Shown: positions 23,952 to 33,955, numbered from the stretch's first letter. The stretch is DNA of 38,378 nucleotides from Lachnospiraceae bacterium (GCA_017634355.1 JAGBNO010000063.1:1-38378), one strand, 5' to 3'. The notes: generated from the sequence alone by a model not told the origin. A program made the numbers and translations.

Positions 23952-24601
23952 AGCAGAACCGTCAGCGTTTCATACTGCCTGCAATAGTAGCGGTAGTAGT
24001 ATTCGGGCTCTCCTGGCGGCAGGGCCTTACGGACCTGCAAAGCCAGAGGGCCGCTTCGCAAAATGCGGCTGTGGAGAGTACTGCGGCTGCAGAGAGTACT
24101 GCGGCTGCGGAGAGTACTGTGGCTGCGGAGAGTGCTGCAACGGCAAAGAGTGCGGCAGTAGAAAAATCTGCTGACCAGTCAACGAAAGCGTCAGAAGCCG
24201 CTGCTTCAAAGGATGTGTCATCTGAAGAGGCAGAGGACAGCGCTGAATTAACAGATGTAGATTCAGAACCTTCGGGACCATCTGAATCCAAAGAGAGATA
24301 TACAGAAGAAGGAGTAGCCGTTCCGGATTTCGGAGACCTCAAATTCCGTTATCCGGACCGGCTAAAAGACCACTATAAAAAACACGGCAGGGAAATGGGT
24401 TTCTCCTCTGCCGAAGAATACGAGGCCGCCGCCAACAGGGTGGTACATGACGACAGAGCCCTTATCAAGCTTGAAGAAGAGGACGGGGACTTTGTATTTT
24501 ACATAGAAGAAACTAACGATTTTGTCATAGTTTCCACCGATGGATATATAAGGACATATTTCTGGCCAAACGGCGGAAAATCATACTATTTGAGGCAGTA
24601 G
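23948..24601 (+). CDS. Exported protein with Ala/Glu/Ser repeats and a toxin-like C-terminal domain
   Basis: 217 residues from GTG 23948, overlapping the permease stop; the ribosome site is weak. Residues 1-20 are a signal sequence or anchor. Residues 40-75 are six 18 bp repeats encoding AAAEST-like units, followed by an acidic linker. From about 132 a compact domain begins: HYKKHGREMGF, AEEYEAAANRVV, EEDGDFVFYIEETNDFVIVSTDG, then YIRTYFWPNGG. From memory this pattern resembles small BECR-type (RelE/barnase-like) RNase domains at the ends of polymorphic toxins and MuF proteins; that link is uncertain. No immunity gene is recognised. The stop codon lies inside a partial family I repeat. Confidence 0.75.
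   Translation: MKQNRQRFILPAIVAVVVFGLSWRQGLTDLQSQRAASQNAAVESTAAAESTAAAESTVAAESAATAKSAAVEKSADQSTKASEAAASKDVSSEEAEDSAELTDVDSEPSGPSESKERYTEEGVAVPDFGDLKFRYPDRLKDHYKKHGREMGFSSAEEYEAAANRVVHDDRALIKLEEEDGDFVFYIEETNDFVIVSTDGYIRTYFWPNGGKSYYLRQ
24065..24172 (+). repeat. Six 18 bp tandem coding repeats
   Basis: Units start at 24065, 24083, 24101, 24119, 24137 and 24155, in the form GCGGCTGCRGAGAGTACT. The first three differ by one base each and the later ones decay. They encode the Ala-rich spacer of the exported protein and look like recent slippage or unequal exchange. Confidence 0.9.
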
Positions 24602-24634
24602 GCCAAATATTGCAAAATGACACCACAATAGAGG
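24592..24634 (+). repeat. Partial family I repeat overlapping a stop codon
   Basis: It shares GAGGCAGT, ATATTGCAAAATGA and CAATAGAGG with the full copy that starts two bases later. The left third is not recognisable. The last codons and TAG of the exported-protein gene lie within it. Confidence 0.75.
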
Positions 24635-24636
24635 GG

Positions 24637-24692
24637 CCTCAATTGCTTTACAAGAGGCAGTCAGATATTGCAAAATGATACCGCAATAGAGG
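24637..24692 (+). repeat. Family I palindromic repeat, full copy
   Basis: Starts CCTCAATTGCTTTAC and ends ACCGCAATAGAGG; the ends are inverted repeats with one mismatch. The internal blocks are GGCAGTCAGA and TTGCAAAATGA. The final AATAGAGG is five bases before the TTG start of the methyltransferase. Confidence 0.9.
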
Positions 24693-24697
24693 TGAAT

Positions 24698-25732
24698 TTG
24701 GATAAAAAGAAATACGGCAAATCCATAGGGGACATAGTAAAGATAAAGAGCGATTTCTTCAACCACAATGAAGACATGCTGAGGCTTTCCGCACATCAGG
24801 CCGATGCGCTTCTCCTGCAAAAAAAACGGGAAAAATGCAAGATCTGTGAAAAGCCTATTTCCGGCGAGCCCCTTTATCATAGCCAGCGTATGGACTACTA
24901 TCTTTGTCCGGTCTGCGGGCACTTAAATAGCGCATACGAGGATACGGAAGATTTTGCTGAGAGAGTATACCTCTCTGATAACTATGAGAATAATTATTCA
25001 GAAGAGGATAGAATGCGTTACAGACAGCGCATGGAGTCCATATATCTGCCCAAGGCTTCGTTTCTGATCGGGAAGCTGGAGGAAGATGGGCTGGAGAAAG
25101 GCGAAATAAGTATACTGGACGATGGCGCAGGCAGCGGCTACTTCGTGTCAGCCCTTAAGCATTTAGGGATAAAGGCGAGGGGCATAGAGATATCCGGCCC
25201 TCAGGTGGAGTTCGCAAACCGCATGGCCGGCGAAAGTATACTGGAACAGGTGGACAGTGGGCGCATACCGCAGATCATAAGGGAAACAGGGGTCAATACC
25301 GTGACTCTGATAGGTGTGCTGGAGCACGTTATAGATTTGCATAGCCTGCTCACAGCCATTAAGGATAATACTGCCATACGCTATATATTCCTGTCCGTGC
25401 CGCTCTTTTCGTTTAGCTGTATTTTTGAAGCCTCGCACCAGCATTGCTACAACCGCCACGCAGGGGGCACGCATACGCATTTATTCTCAGATTCCTCCCT
25501 TAAATATATGGCAGAGGGCATAGGATTCGAAGAGACGGCCAGCTGGAAATTCGGCTCAGACATGATGGACTTGTACCGCATGATATCCGTGAGCTTAGAC
25601 CAGAGCGGGAATCCCAAGCTAAGGGAGTACTTCGAGGGCAAGTTCCTGCCCATACTGGACGAACTGCAGCTCGTGGTGGATAAGAGCGAATTTGCGTCTG
25701 AGACTCATCTGCTGCTCCGCAGAAAGGCCTAA
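24698..25732 (+). CDS. SAM-dependent class I methyltransferase with N-terminal zinc motif
   Basis: 344 residues if started at TTG 24698, five bases after AATAGAGG. TTG 24668 would put the family I repeat end into the protein; GTG 24692 is another option. The N-terminal part has CKICEKP (CxxC) at about 47-50 and YLCPVCGHLN (CxxC) about 25 residues later, a zinc site. The Rossmann motif I ILDDGAGSGYFV follows, with GIEISGPQVEFA and LIGVLEHVID. This two-part layout is seen in sugar C-methyltransferases and related enzymes of surface-glycan pathways; the substrate is not known. It is separate from the polysaccharide cluster but next to a large glycan-type membrane protein. Confidence 0.85.
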   Translation: MDKKKYGKSIGDIVKIKSDFFNHNEDMLRLSAHQADALLLQKKREKCKICEKPISGEPLYHSQRMDYYLCPVCGHLNSAYEDTEDFAERVYLSDNYENNYSEEDRMRYRQRMESIYLPKASFLIGKLEEDGLEKGEISILDDGAGSGYFVSALKHLGIKARGIEISGPQVEFANRMAGESILEQVDSGRIPQIIRETGVNTVTLIGVLEHVIDLHSLLTAIKDNTAIRYIFLSVPLFSFSCIFEASHQHCYNRHAGGTHTHLFSDSSLKYMAEGIGFEETASWKFGSDMMDLYRMISVSLDQSGNPKLREYFEGKFLPILDELQLVVDKSEFASETHLLLRRKA

Positions 25733-25797
25733 GATTTGAGCACTATGCTCCCTTGTTGCATACTGGATTCCTTAAGCCTCTGGCAAAGGAGGCTCAA

Positions 25798-27435
25798 ATG
25801 AGGCAGAATATAGGGAAGCCTCTCGTGGCCGTCCTGCTTTTCATAACCTTTATCTATGCCTGTCTTCCCCTTTTTACTGTAAATTGCATAAACGGGCATG
25901 ACATAGAGTACCATCTGCTCCGTATAGAGTCCTTAAAGGCTGGAATAGAGGCGGGGCTTCCTTTCCTAAGGGTAAATCTGCTTTTCTTTGGCGGAGAAGG
26001 CTATGCCAGCTCCCTTTTTTATCCCGATTTTCTCCTCTATTTTCCCGCAGTTCTGCGCGCAATGGGCCTTTCCATAAATCTTTCATTCCACCTTTTCGTA
26101 GCGCTCTCAATAGCCCTGGGAATGGCAACATCGTATATTTGTATGCGATACATTAGCGGAGACAGCTTTAGTGCCCTGCTCTGCAGCGTGATATTCACAC
26201 TCTGCCAGTACCATTTGGACGATATCTATATCCGTAGCGCAGTAGGGGAGTATACGGCATATATATTTATGCCGCTATTGCTGGCGGGCTGCTATGACCT
26301 TATTTTCAGGGATTTCAGAAAGCCCTGGCTATTTGGCGCCGGCATGGCTGGGGTGCTGCTCTGCCACACGCTCAGCACCGTTTTTTGTACACTTATCTGC
26401 GCATTTTCCCTGCTTCTGGCCCTGCCCTCCATAAAGAGGAAGCCTAAAACCATGATAATTATAATGGCTACTGCGGCTTTGACACTGGCGGCGACAGCCT
26501 TTTACTGGATACCCATGCTGGAACAGGTCATAAATAGCAGATTTCAGTACGGGGATTCCATATTTGACTTGAACTATGAGAAGCTCCTTCTAAGGGAAGT
26601 ATTCAGAAATAAGCTTCCGGGGCTGGGGCTGCCATTGCTTTTATTGCAGCTTCCGGGGCTATTTGTACAGGGTCAGCTGAAACAGAAATTTTTAGTAATA
26701 TTCGCAGACTTCTGCGCTGCGGCAGGACTCCTCTTTGCCCTATGCTCCACGGGCTTCTTCCCCTGGGCAAGGCTCGGCAGGTTTTTAAGCTTCATACAGT
26801 TTCCCTGGCGCTTATTTCTCATATCCTCAGTGCTGCTGTCATTTTCAGGCGCAATATTTATAGCGGAGTGGTTAAAAGAGAGGACGGCTTTTGCGGCAGA
26901 ATGTGCATTAATTACGGTTATGGGGCTTATGCTCATCGCTGCACAGTTTAATTTTGATGGAAATAATGAAGGTTATTACTCCTATTCTGACGACTATTTC
27001 AGATATGAGCCTTACACAGAGACCGTGATAGGCGGCGAATGGCTGCCTCAGGGCGTGAAGGACAGGGGGAAACTCGGAAAGAAAGCAGATACCGCATATA
27101 CGGATAAGGGCGAGATAGAAGTATCCAGGCAGGGGAACAGAATTAATGTTGAAAACTTAAAGGGCAGTGAGGCATATATAGACTTGCCTTTTATATACTA
27201 TCTGGGGTATGGGGCTTTTGAGGCTGAAAGCGGCAGGAGGCTTAAAGCTGACGGAACGGGAGAAAATGGAAGGCTCAGGGTTTACCCGGAGGGGGCAAAA
27301 GCCCTCACAGCCTATTACACAGGCACAGCACTTCAGGCTTTTGCAAATATGCTGTCTATAGCCGCAAGCCTTTTCATACTGGTAGTTTTCTTATGGAAAA
27401 TCCACAGCAGGGGCACTACGAAGGAGCTCCAATAA
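25798..27435 (+). CDS. Large multi-pass membrane protein (PTPS-related/GT-C-like)
   Basis: 545 residues from ATG 25798, five bases after AAAGGAGG. About twelve membrane helices are followed by a soluble region (about 405-515) and a last helix near the C-terminus. The first external loop reads INGHDIEYHLLRIESLKAGIEAG, with an acidic HD pair near the start as in GT-C enzymes and in the family called 6-pyruvoyl-tetrahydropterin-synthase-related membrane proteins. YIRSAVGEY and LLCHTLS are further conserved-looking points. A role in transferring lipid-linked sugars is plausible but not shown. Inverted ATTTGAGC/GCTCAAAT at 25735-25742 and 25792-25799 can pair across the ribosome site. Confidence 0.8.
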   Translation: MRQNIGKPLVAVLLFITFIYACLPLFTVNCINGHDIEYHLLRIESLKAGIEAGLPFLRVNLLFFGGEGYASSLFYPDFLLYFPAVLRAMGLSINLSFHLFVALSIALGMATSYICMRYISGDSFSALLCSVIFTLCQYHLDDIYIRSAVGEYTAYIFMPLLLAGCYDLIFRDFRKPWLFGAGMAGVLLCHTLSTVFCTLICAFSLLLALPSIKRKPKTMIIIMATAALTLAATAFYWIPMLEQVINSRFQYGDSIFDLNYEKLLLREVFRNKLPGLGLPLLLLQLPGLFVQGQLKQKFLVIFADFCAAAGLLFALCSTGFFPWARLGRFLSFIQFPWRLFLISSVLLSFSGAIFIAEWLKERTAFAAECALITVMGLMLIAAQFNFDGNNEGYYSYSDDYFRYEPYTETVIGGEWLPQGVKDRGKLGKKADTAYTDKGEIEVSRQGNRINVENLKGSEAYIDLPFIYYLGYGAFEAESGRRLKADGTGENGRLRVYPEGAKALTAYYTGTALQAFANMLSIAASLFILVVFLWKIHSRGTTKELQ

Positions 27436-27452
27436 CACTTTTTGCAGAAAAG

Positions 27453-27481
27453 TTGAACTGTATAGGGCTTTCTGATAAAAT
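27453..27481 (+). promoter_or_regulatory. Promoter of secA
   Basis: TTGAAC (27453-27458), a 17 bp spacer and TAAAAT (27476-27481). The leader is about 145 nt and contains inverted GATATCC and GGATATT segments on either side of an AT-rich loop near 27563-27610. Confidence 0.65.
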
Positions 27482-27632
27482 ACCATTTGCTGTTTTTATA
27501 AAACACATTTGTTATTGATATAGCAAAAGAATATAGAACTGATTATAGTAAAGCATGTCTTGAGATATCCTTATAATTAAGCCGCGCTTATGAAAGAGCC
27601 TTGGATATTTCAGGCAAGAGGAGCATAAATAA

Positions 27633-30203
27633 ATGAGCATTTTTGATAAGATTTTTGGTACACATAGCGAAAGGGAGATAAGGAAAATACAGCCCATAGT
27701 GGATAGGATACTGTCCATGAGGGAAGATATGATGAAGCTCTCTGACGAGGAATTGAAGGAGAGGACTAAGATCTTCAAGAAAAGGCTTTCAGAGGGGGAG
27801 ACCCTGGACCAGATACTGCCGGATGCCTTTGCGACTGTGAGGGAGGCGGCGAGGAGGGTCCTCAATATGGAGCACTTCCCCGTACAGATTATGGGCGGCA
27901 TCATACTTCATCAGGGCCGAATAGCGGAAATGAGGACAGGTGAGGGAAAGACGCTGGTATCCACCCTGCCCGCCTATCTGAATGCCCTGAAAGAGCGGGG
28001 AGTGGAGATAGTTACAGTAAATGACTACCTCGCTAAGCGAGACGCTGAGTGGATGGGACAGGTGCATGAATTCCTTGGGCTCACCGTAGGCGTGGTGCTT
28101 AACGGCATGACCAGCGAAGAGAGGCAGAAGGCGTACGGCTGTGACATTACATACGTCACGAATAATGAGCTGGGCTTTGACTACCTAAGGGACAATATGG
28201 TGATCTACAAGCGGCAGCTCGTGCTGAGGGAACTGCACTACTGCATCATAGACGAGGTGGATTCCGTGCTCATAGACGAGGCGAGGACGCCCCTCATCAT
28301 CTCCGGACAGAGCGGCAAGTCCACAAAGATCTACGAGGCCTGCGATATTTTGGCTAAGCAGCTGCAGAGGGGGGAGGCCTCCAGCCTGCAGCTCTCCAAA
28401 ATGGACGCCATTATGGGTGTGGAGATAGAGGAGTCCGGCGACTATATAGTTAATGAGAAAGATAAAATAGTAAACCTGACCGCTTCCGGCGTGCAGAAGG
28501 TAGAGCAGTTCTTCCATCTGGAGAATCTTGCGGACCCTGAGAACCTGGAGATACAGCACTGCATCATTCTGGCACTTCGCGCAAATAACCTTATGGCTAA
28601 GGACAAGGACTATGTGGTGAAAGACGACAAAGTCCTGATAGTGGATGAATTCACAGGGCGCATAATGCCCGGACGGCGCTATTCAGACGGCCTGCACCAG
28701 GCCATAGAGGCAAAGGAGCATGTGAAGGTAAAGAGAGAGAGCAAGACCCTGGCAACCATCACCTTCCAGAATTTCTTTAATAAATTCGAGAAAAAGGCGG
28801 GCATGACAGGTACTGCAGCCACAGAGGAGAGGGAATTCCGTGAGATCTACAGTATGGATGTCATCACCATACCCACGAATAAGCCCATAGCCCGTATAGA
28901 CATGCAGGATGCTGTATTTAAGACGAGAAAAGAAAAGCTGAAGGCCATAGTGGACGAGATAGAGGCGGTCCACGAAAAGGGCCAGCCCATACTAGTCGGC
29001 ACGATTACCATAGAGGCATCTGAGGAATTATCTGCGCTCCTGCGGAAAAAGGGCATAGAACACAAGGTGCTGAATGCCAAGTTCCACGAGCTGGAAGCCG
29101 AGATAGTAGCGGGGGCCGGTGTTCACGGGGCAGTTACCATAGCCACCAATATGGCGGGCCGTGGTACGGATATCAAGCTGGACGAGGCATCCAGGGCGGC
29201 CGGCGGCCTCATGATCATAGGCACGGAAAGGCACGAGGCGAGGCGCATAGACAATCAGCTTAGAGGACGTTCGGGCAGGCAGGGCGACCCTGGCGTTTCC
29301 AGATTTTATATTTCCTTAGAGGACGACCTTATGCGGCTCTTTGGCTCAGACAGGCTCATGGCCATATTCGATGCCCTGAATGTGCCTGAGGGAGAGCAGA
29401 TAGAGCACAAGATGCTGACCCGCGCCATAGAGAAGGCGCAGATGCGCATAGAGGACAATAACTTCGGCATAAGGAAGAACCTCTTGGATTATGACGCCGT
29501 GAATAATGACCAGAGGGAGATAATCTACGCAGAGCGCCGCAAGGTCTTGGACGGCGAGAGCATGCGGGAGTCCATTTATAAGATGATAACTGACATCGTG
29601 GAGAGCGCAGTGGACATGGTAATAGGCGAGGACCAGAAAAATGAGGACTGGGACCTTAGGGAGCTAAACGAGCTATTATTGCCAATCATCCCCATAGAAC
29701 CCGTGAAAACTCCCGATGTGAGGGATATGAAGCCCAATGAGCTAAAGCACCACTTAAAGGAGAGCGCAGTCAAGTTCTACGAGGGTAAAGAGGCCGAGTT
29801 CCCTGAGCCTGAGCAGATACGGGAGATTGAGAGGGTAATACTCCTAAAGGTCATAGACAGGAAGTGGATGAACCATATAGACGATATGGAGCAGCTGCGC
29901 CAGGGCATAGGCTTACAGGCATTCGGGCAGAAAGACCCTGTGGTGGAGTACCGCACGGCGGGCTTTGAGATGTTCGACCAGATGGTGAACGGCATCAAAG
30001 AGGATACGGTCAAGCTCCTCATGCACATAAAGATAGAGCAGAAGGTGGAAAGGGAGCAGGTGGCGAAGGTCACGGGCACAAATAAAGACGAATCGGCGCA
30101 GAAGGGGCCGAAGAAGCGGGACGGGAAGAAGGTATATCCCAACGATCCCTGCCCCTGCGGCAGCGGGAAGAAATTCAAGAACTGCCACGGGAAGACCGCC
30201 TGA
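27633..30203 (+). CDS. secA: Preprotein translocase ATPase SecA
   Basis: 856 residues, close to the usual length. SecA drives proteins through SecYEG by ATP hydrolysis. The Walker A segment [11 protein letters not shown] is at about 100-110, DEVD (Walker B) is at 207-210 and [25 protein letters not shown] is the NBD2 block with the arginine finger. [16 protein letters not shown] sequence in the helical wing and scaffold follows. The C-terminal zinc tail is [14 protein letters not shown] (SecB/ribosome binding). AAGAGGAG precedes ATG 27633. The family I repeat and prfB follow closely, so co-transcription of prfB is possible. Confidence 0.98.
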   Translation: MSIFDKIFGTHSEREIRKIQPIVDRILSMREDMMKLSDEELKERTKIFKKRLSEGETLDQILPDAFATVREAARRVLNMEHFPVQIMGGIILHQGRIAEMRTGEGKTLVSTLPAYLNALKERGVEIVTVNDYLAKRDAEWMGQVHEFLGLTVGVVLNGMTSEERQKAYGCDITYVTNNELGFDYLRDNMVIYKRQLVLRELHYCIIDEVDSVLIDEARTPLIISGQSGKSTKIYEACDILAKQLQRGEASSLQLSKMDAIMGVEIEESGDYIVNEKDKIVNLTASGVQKVEQFFHLENLADPENLEIQHCIILALRANNLMAKDKDYVVKDDKVLIVDEFTGRIMPGRRYSDGLHQAIEAKEHVKVKRESKTLATITFQNFFNKFEKKAGMTGTAATEEREFREIYSMDVITIPTNKPIARIDMQDAVFKTRKEKLKAIVDEIEAVHEKGQPILVGTITIEASEELSALLRKKGIEHKVLNAKFHELEAEIVAGAGVHGAVTIATNMAGRGTDIKLDEASRAAGGLMIIGTERHEARRIDNQLRGRSGRQGDPGVSRFYISLEDDLMRLFGSDRLMAIFDALNVPEGEQIEHKMLTRAIEKAQMRIEDNNFGIRKNLLDYDAVNNDQREIIYAERRKVLDGESMRESIYKMITDIVESAVDMVIGEDQKNEDWDLRELNELLLPIIPIEPVKTPDVRDMKPNELKHHLKESAVKFYEGKEAEFPEPEQIREIERVILLKVIDRKWMNHIDDMEQLRQGIGLQAFGQKDPVVEYRTAGFEMFDQMVNGIKEDTVKLLMHIKIEQKVEREQVAKVTGTNKDESAQKGPKKRDGKKVYPNDPCPCGSGKKFKNCHGKTA

Positions 30204-30266
30204 GCTGCTGCAAATGCCAATATTTGTGTACAGACATTTGACAAGGGCTATTGATATAGGTAAGAG

Positions 30267-30321
30267 CCTCAATTGCTTTACGGGGTGAGTCAGAAATTAC
30301 AAAAAACCACCGCAATAGAGG
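30267..30321 (+). repeat. Family I palindromic repeat between secA and prfB
   Basis: 55 bp starting CCTCAATTGCTTTACG and ending ACCGCAATAGAGG, with GAGTCAG in the middle. The right end merges into AGAGGAGG, the ribosome site of prfB, whose ATG is at 30329. Confidence 0.92.
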
Positions 30322-30328
30322 AGGAAAT

Positions 30329-31444
30329 ATGTTAGAACTGGACAATCTGAAGGTGGAGCTGGAGGGCTATCGCGAGCCATTGCAGAACCTCTATCGCTCA
30401 CTGGACCTGGAAAATAAAGAGAACCGCATAGACGAGCTGAACCATCTAATGGAAGAGCCCAGCTTCTGGAATGACCCTGAGAAAAGCACGAAGCAGAGTA
30501 AAGAGCTGGGCAGCTTAAAGGATGATGTATCCACTTATAAAAAGCTGGACTCCCAGTTTGAGGACTTATTTCCGCTTATAGACATGGCAAATGAGGACAA
30601 TGACGAGGAGCTGGAGGAGGAGATAAAGTCCGAATATGCCGCATTTAAGGAAAGCTATGAGGCGCTGCGCTTAAAGACCCTGCTTTCGGAGCAGTATGAC
30701 AGGAATAATGCCATCCTGAGGCTAAATGCAGGCGCAGGCGGTACCGAATCCTGTGACTGGTGCAGCATGCTCTTCCGTATGTACAGCCGCTGGGCAGAGC
30801 GACACGGATTCACCGTAGAGGTGCTGGACAGCCTGGACGGTGACGAGGCCGGCATAAAGAGCGCAACCTTCCAGATAGACGGGGAGAATGCATACGGCTA
30901 CCTGAAGTCCGAGCGCGGGGTACACAGGCTCGTGCGTATTTCCCCCTTTAACGCCCAGGGTAAGCGTCAGACCTCCTTTGTATCCCTGGATGTGATGCCT
31001 GACATAGAGGAAGACCTGGACGTGGATATAAATCCTGACGATATACGCATAGATACCTACAGGAGCTCAGGCGCAGGCGGACAGCATATAAATAAGACAT
31101 CTTCCGCCATAAGGATAACCCACTATCCCACAGGCATAGTAGTGACCTGCCAGAATGAGCGTTCACAGTTCCAGAATAAGGACAAGGCCATGCAGATGCT
31201 GAAGGCAAAGCTCTATATGCTGGCAAAGGAAAATAATGCGGAGAAGCTGTCCGAAATAAGGGGAGAGGTGAAGGATAACGCCTGGGGTTCACAGATACGT
31301 TCTTATTTCCTGCAGCCCTACCAGCTGGTCAAGGATCTGCGCACCGGAGTAGAAGTGGCACAGGCGGAGAGCGTTCTGGACGGCAATTTAGATCCTTTCA
31401 TAAACGGCTATCTTGTGTGGAAGGCAAACGGTGGCAAAGTATAG
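30329..31444 (+). CDS. prfB: Peptide chain release factor 2
   Basis: 371 residues in one uninterrupted frame. RF2 ends translation at UGA and UAA. The anticodon-like tripeptide SPF is at 205-207, and the peptidyl-transfer GGQ is at 250-252 in SGAGGQHINKT. The early region where many bacteria carry a UGA frameshift site reads TCA CTG GAC (codons 24-26). There is neither a CTT-TGA nor an upstream internal Shine-Dalgarno, so the autoregulatory frameshift is absent. The ribosome site AGAGGAGG is supplied by the family I repeat. Confidence 0.97.
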   Translation: MLELDNLKVELEGYREPLQNLYRSLDLENKENRIDELNHLMEEPSFWNDPEKSTKQSKELGSLKDDVSTYKKLDSQFEDLFPLIDMANEDNDEELEEEIKSEYAAFKESYEALRLKTLLSEQYDRNNAILRLNAGAGGTESCDWCSMLFRMYSRWAERHGFTVEVLDSLDGDEAGIKSATFQIDGENAYGYLKSERGVHRLVRISPFNAQGKRQTSFVSLDVMPDIEEDLDVDINPDDIRIDTYRSSGAGGQHINKTSSAIRITHYPTGIVVTCQNERSQFQNKDKAMQMLKAKLYMLAKENNAEKLSEIRGEVKDNAWGSQIRSYFLQPYQLVKDLRTGVEVAQAESVLDGNLDPFINGYLVWKANGGKV

Positions 31445-31510
31445 AAAACAAAGGGTGAATAAGGCACGGTGTATGGCGGCCGTAAATAGCAAACTCACGT
31501 GGAGGACATT

Positions 31511-32731
31511 ATGGTAAAGATAGCGATACTGGGCTACGGAACGGTGGGTTCCGGCGTAGTAAAGGTCATAAGTGAAAATCAGGCTCTCATAGACAAGAAG
31601 GCAGGTGAAGAAATAAGGGTCAAATATGTGCTGGACTTAAGGGATTTTCCGGGAGATCCCGTGCAGGATATACTTGTGCACGATTATGATACTATCCTAA
31701 ACGATTCTGAGGTGAAGGTGGTGGTAGAGACCATGGGAGGGCTGAATCCCGCATATGACTTTACCAAGGCCGCGCTTCTTAAAGGAAAAAGCGTCTGCAC
31801 CTCCAATAAGGAACTGGTGGCTGCTCATGGCTCGGAATTTTTAAGCATAGCCAGGGAAAAGCAGGTCAATTACTTATTTGAAGCCAGCTGTGGAGGGGGC
31901 ATACCCATCATACGGCCCCTCATAAGCTCCTCTACGGCAGATGAGATAGACGAGGTTTCCGGCATTTTAAATGGCACAACGAACTTCATTCTCACAGAAA
32001 TGGCCGAAAAGGGCTCGGACTTTCAGGATGTGCTGAAGGAGGCGCAACAGCTGGGCTATGCGGAGAAAAATCCTGAAGCGGACGTGGAGGGCTATGACGC
32101 CTGCAGGAAGATAGCCATACTCTCTTCCCTGGCATTTGGGCATACAGTACACTATGAGGACATTGAGACAGAGGGGATCACGCATATCAGTCCTGAGGAT
32201 ATTGCCTTCGCAAAAGAGCTGAACGCTTCCGTAAAGCTCTTAGCCAGCGCCTATTGGGAAGAAGTGGAAGGGAAAAGAAATTACTATGCCATGGTCGCGC
32301 CTTTCCTTGTTGCCAAGGGGCATCCGCTTTGCCAGGTAAATGGCGTATTCAATGCGGTTTTTGTCCATGGGAATATGGTGGGCGATACGCTTTTCTACGG
32401 CAGCGGGGCCGGTTCGCTGCCCACGGCCAGCGCAGTGGTCGGGGATGTGGTGGACGTGGTTAAGCATTTGGGCAAGACCATATATATCTGCTGGGATCCT
32501 GACAGGCTCAGCCTTGAATCCAATAAAAATGCCAAAAGGGCCTTCTTTGTGCGTGTCAGCTCAGATAAATTAAAAGAGGCAGAGACGCATTTCAGGGCGT
32601 CAAAGACCCTTTATCTGAAGAGCCTCCCGCATGAGGCGGGGCTGGTGACGGCTGTTATGCCTGAAGGAGAGTTCATGGAGCTTGTGGAAAAATTTGGCGG
32701 GGTGGAGAGCTACATAAGGATAAACCACTAA
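31511..32731 (+). CDS. hom: Homoserine dehydrogenase
   Basis: 406 residues from ATG 31511, five bases after GTGGAGG. It reduces aspartate semialdehyde to homoserine with NAD(P)H. GYGTVGSG (8-15) is the cofactor loop. NKELVAAHG, EASCGGGIPIIRPL and GILNGTTNFILTEM are the conserved catalytic blocks. The C-terminal 75 residues resemble a short ACT domain (AFFVRVSS...), suggesting feedback control by threonine. It leads a run hom, apgM-like gene, lysC with gaps of about 18 bp, hence one operon. Confidence 0.97.
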   Translation: MVKIAILGYGTVGSGVVKVISENQALIDKKAGEEIRVKYVLDLRDFPGDPVQDILVHDYDTILNDSEVKVVVETMGGLNPAYDFTKAALLKGKSVCTSNKELVAAHGSEFLSIAREKQVNYLFEASCGGGIPIIRPLISSSTADEIDEVSGILNGTTNFILTEMAEKGSDFQDVLKEAQQLGYAEKNPEADVEGYDACRKIAILSSLAFGHTVHYEDIETEGITHISPEDIAFAKELNASVKLLASAYWEEVEGKRNYYAMVAPFLVAKGHPLCQVNGVFNAVFVHGNMVGDTLFYGSGAGSLPTASAVVGDVVDVVKHLGKTIYICWDPDRLSLESNKNAKRAFFVRVSSDKLKEAETHFRASKTLYLKSLPHEAGLVTAVMPEGEFMELVEKFGGVESYIRINH

Positions 32732-32749
32732 AAGATACGGAGAGCTGAA

Positions 32750-33955
32750 ATGAAATACATAATAATTCTAGGCGATGGGATGGCGGATCTGCCAATAGAT
32801 GAGCTGGGCGGAAAGACGCCGCTGGAGTATGCGGATACACCTACAATGGATATGCTCGCGCCGAAGTCGGAAATAGGGCTATTGCACACTATACCTGAGG
32901 GGATGAAGCCCGGCAGCGATACGGCGAACCTCTCTGTCCTGGGATATGACCCCAAGAAATACTATTCCGGCAGGTCTCCGCTGGAGGCGCTGAGCATTGG
33001 GGTGCCCCTTAAGGACAGCGATGTTACCTTAAGGATGAATCTGGTCACACTGTCAGAAGAGCCGGGGGTGACATTTGAAGAGCAGACCATAATAGACCAT
33101 AGCTCAGGGGAGATTTCTACAGAGGATGCCTCTGTGCTGGTCAAGGAGCTTGCGAAAAGCATAGAAGATGAAGACCATAAGCTCTATGTGGGCACGAGCT
33201 ACCGCCACTGCCTCACCTGGGCAAATGGGGAAGTACTGGACCTGGAAGCCCCACACGACCACCTGGGGCAGAAGATAGGGGCTTTTCTCCCCAAAGATGA
33301 ATACCTTAGGAAAATGATGGAGCGGGGATACGAACTATTAAAAGAACACCCTCTGAATAAATTGAGAAGAGAGCAGGGCTTAAATCCTGCCAATGGCTGC
33401 TGGTTCTGGGGGGCAGGCACTAAACCGCTATTATCGCCCTTTTATGAAAAAACAGGGAAAAAAGGGGCTATGATCTCGGCCGTGGATCTCTTAAAAGGAA
33501 TTGCCATAGGCGCGTCTATGGAGGTCATAAAGGTAGAGGGCGCAAATGGTGGCCTAAATACCAACTATGAGGGGAAGGCGGCCGCTGCAGTCTCTGCCCT
33601 TAGGGACAGGGATCTGGATTTCGTATATGTCCATGTGGAGGCTCCTGACGAAATGGGCCATCAGGGCTCAGTGGAGAGAAAGGTGCGTGCCATAGAGAAT
33701 CTGGACAAGAGGGTTATAAAGCCGGTAAAGGAAGGCCTGGAAGCGTCAGGGCTCACTTACCGCATGGCAGTTCTGCCGGATCACCCTACACCCATATCAA
33801 TAAGGACACATACCTCAGATCCTGTGCCCTATCTTATCTACGATTCCAGAAAGGATCTGAAAAAAGACCATAAATATAATGAAAGGGAGGCCGCTTTATC
33901 CGGAATGGACCTGGCGGCAGGCCCCATGCTGATAGACAGACTGCTTAATGAATAG
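32750..33955 (+). CDS. apgM: Cofactor-independent phosphoglycerate mutase-like protein, candidate homoserine kinase
   Basis: 401 residues. Alkaline-phosphatase superfamily: YIIILGDGMADLP at the N-terminus gives the first metal-binding Asp, and GSDTANLSVLGYDP holds the probable catalytic Ser/Thr. HVEAPDEMGHQGS and LPDHPTPI supply further metal ligands. The family name is aPGAM, but genes of this type between hom and lysC have been proposed to serve as homoserine kinase in bacteria without thrB. The neighbours favour that role here; the sequence alone does not decide. GGAGAG precedes ATG 32750. Confidence 0.88.
   Translation: MKYIIILGDGMADLPIDELGGKTPLEYADTPTMDMLAPKSEIGLLHTIPEGMKPGSDTANLSVLGYDPKKYYSGRSPLEALSIGVPLKDSDVTLRMNLVTLSEEPGVTFEEQTIIDHSSGEISTEDASVLVKELAKSIEDEDHKLYVGTSYRHCLTWANGEVLDLEAPHDHLGQKIGAFLPKDEYLRKMMERGYELLKEHPLNKLRREQGLNPANGCWFWGAGTKPLLSPFYEKTGKKGAMISAVDLLKGIAIGASMEVIKVEGANGGLNTNYEGKAAAAVSALRDRDLDFVYVHVEAPDEMGHQGSVERKVRAIENLDKRVIKPVKEGLEASGLTYRMAVLPDHPTPISIRTHTSDPVPYLIYDSRKDLKKDHKYNEREAALSGMDLAAGPMLIDRLLNE

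Noticed and set aside
31445..31510. T-box or threonine attenuator before hom
   Set aside because: Only about 65 bp lie between prfB and hom; no T-box motif, no leader peptide rich in Thr or Ile codons.
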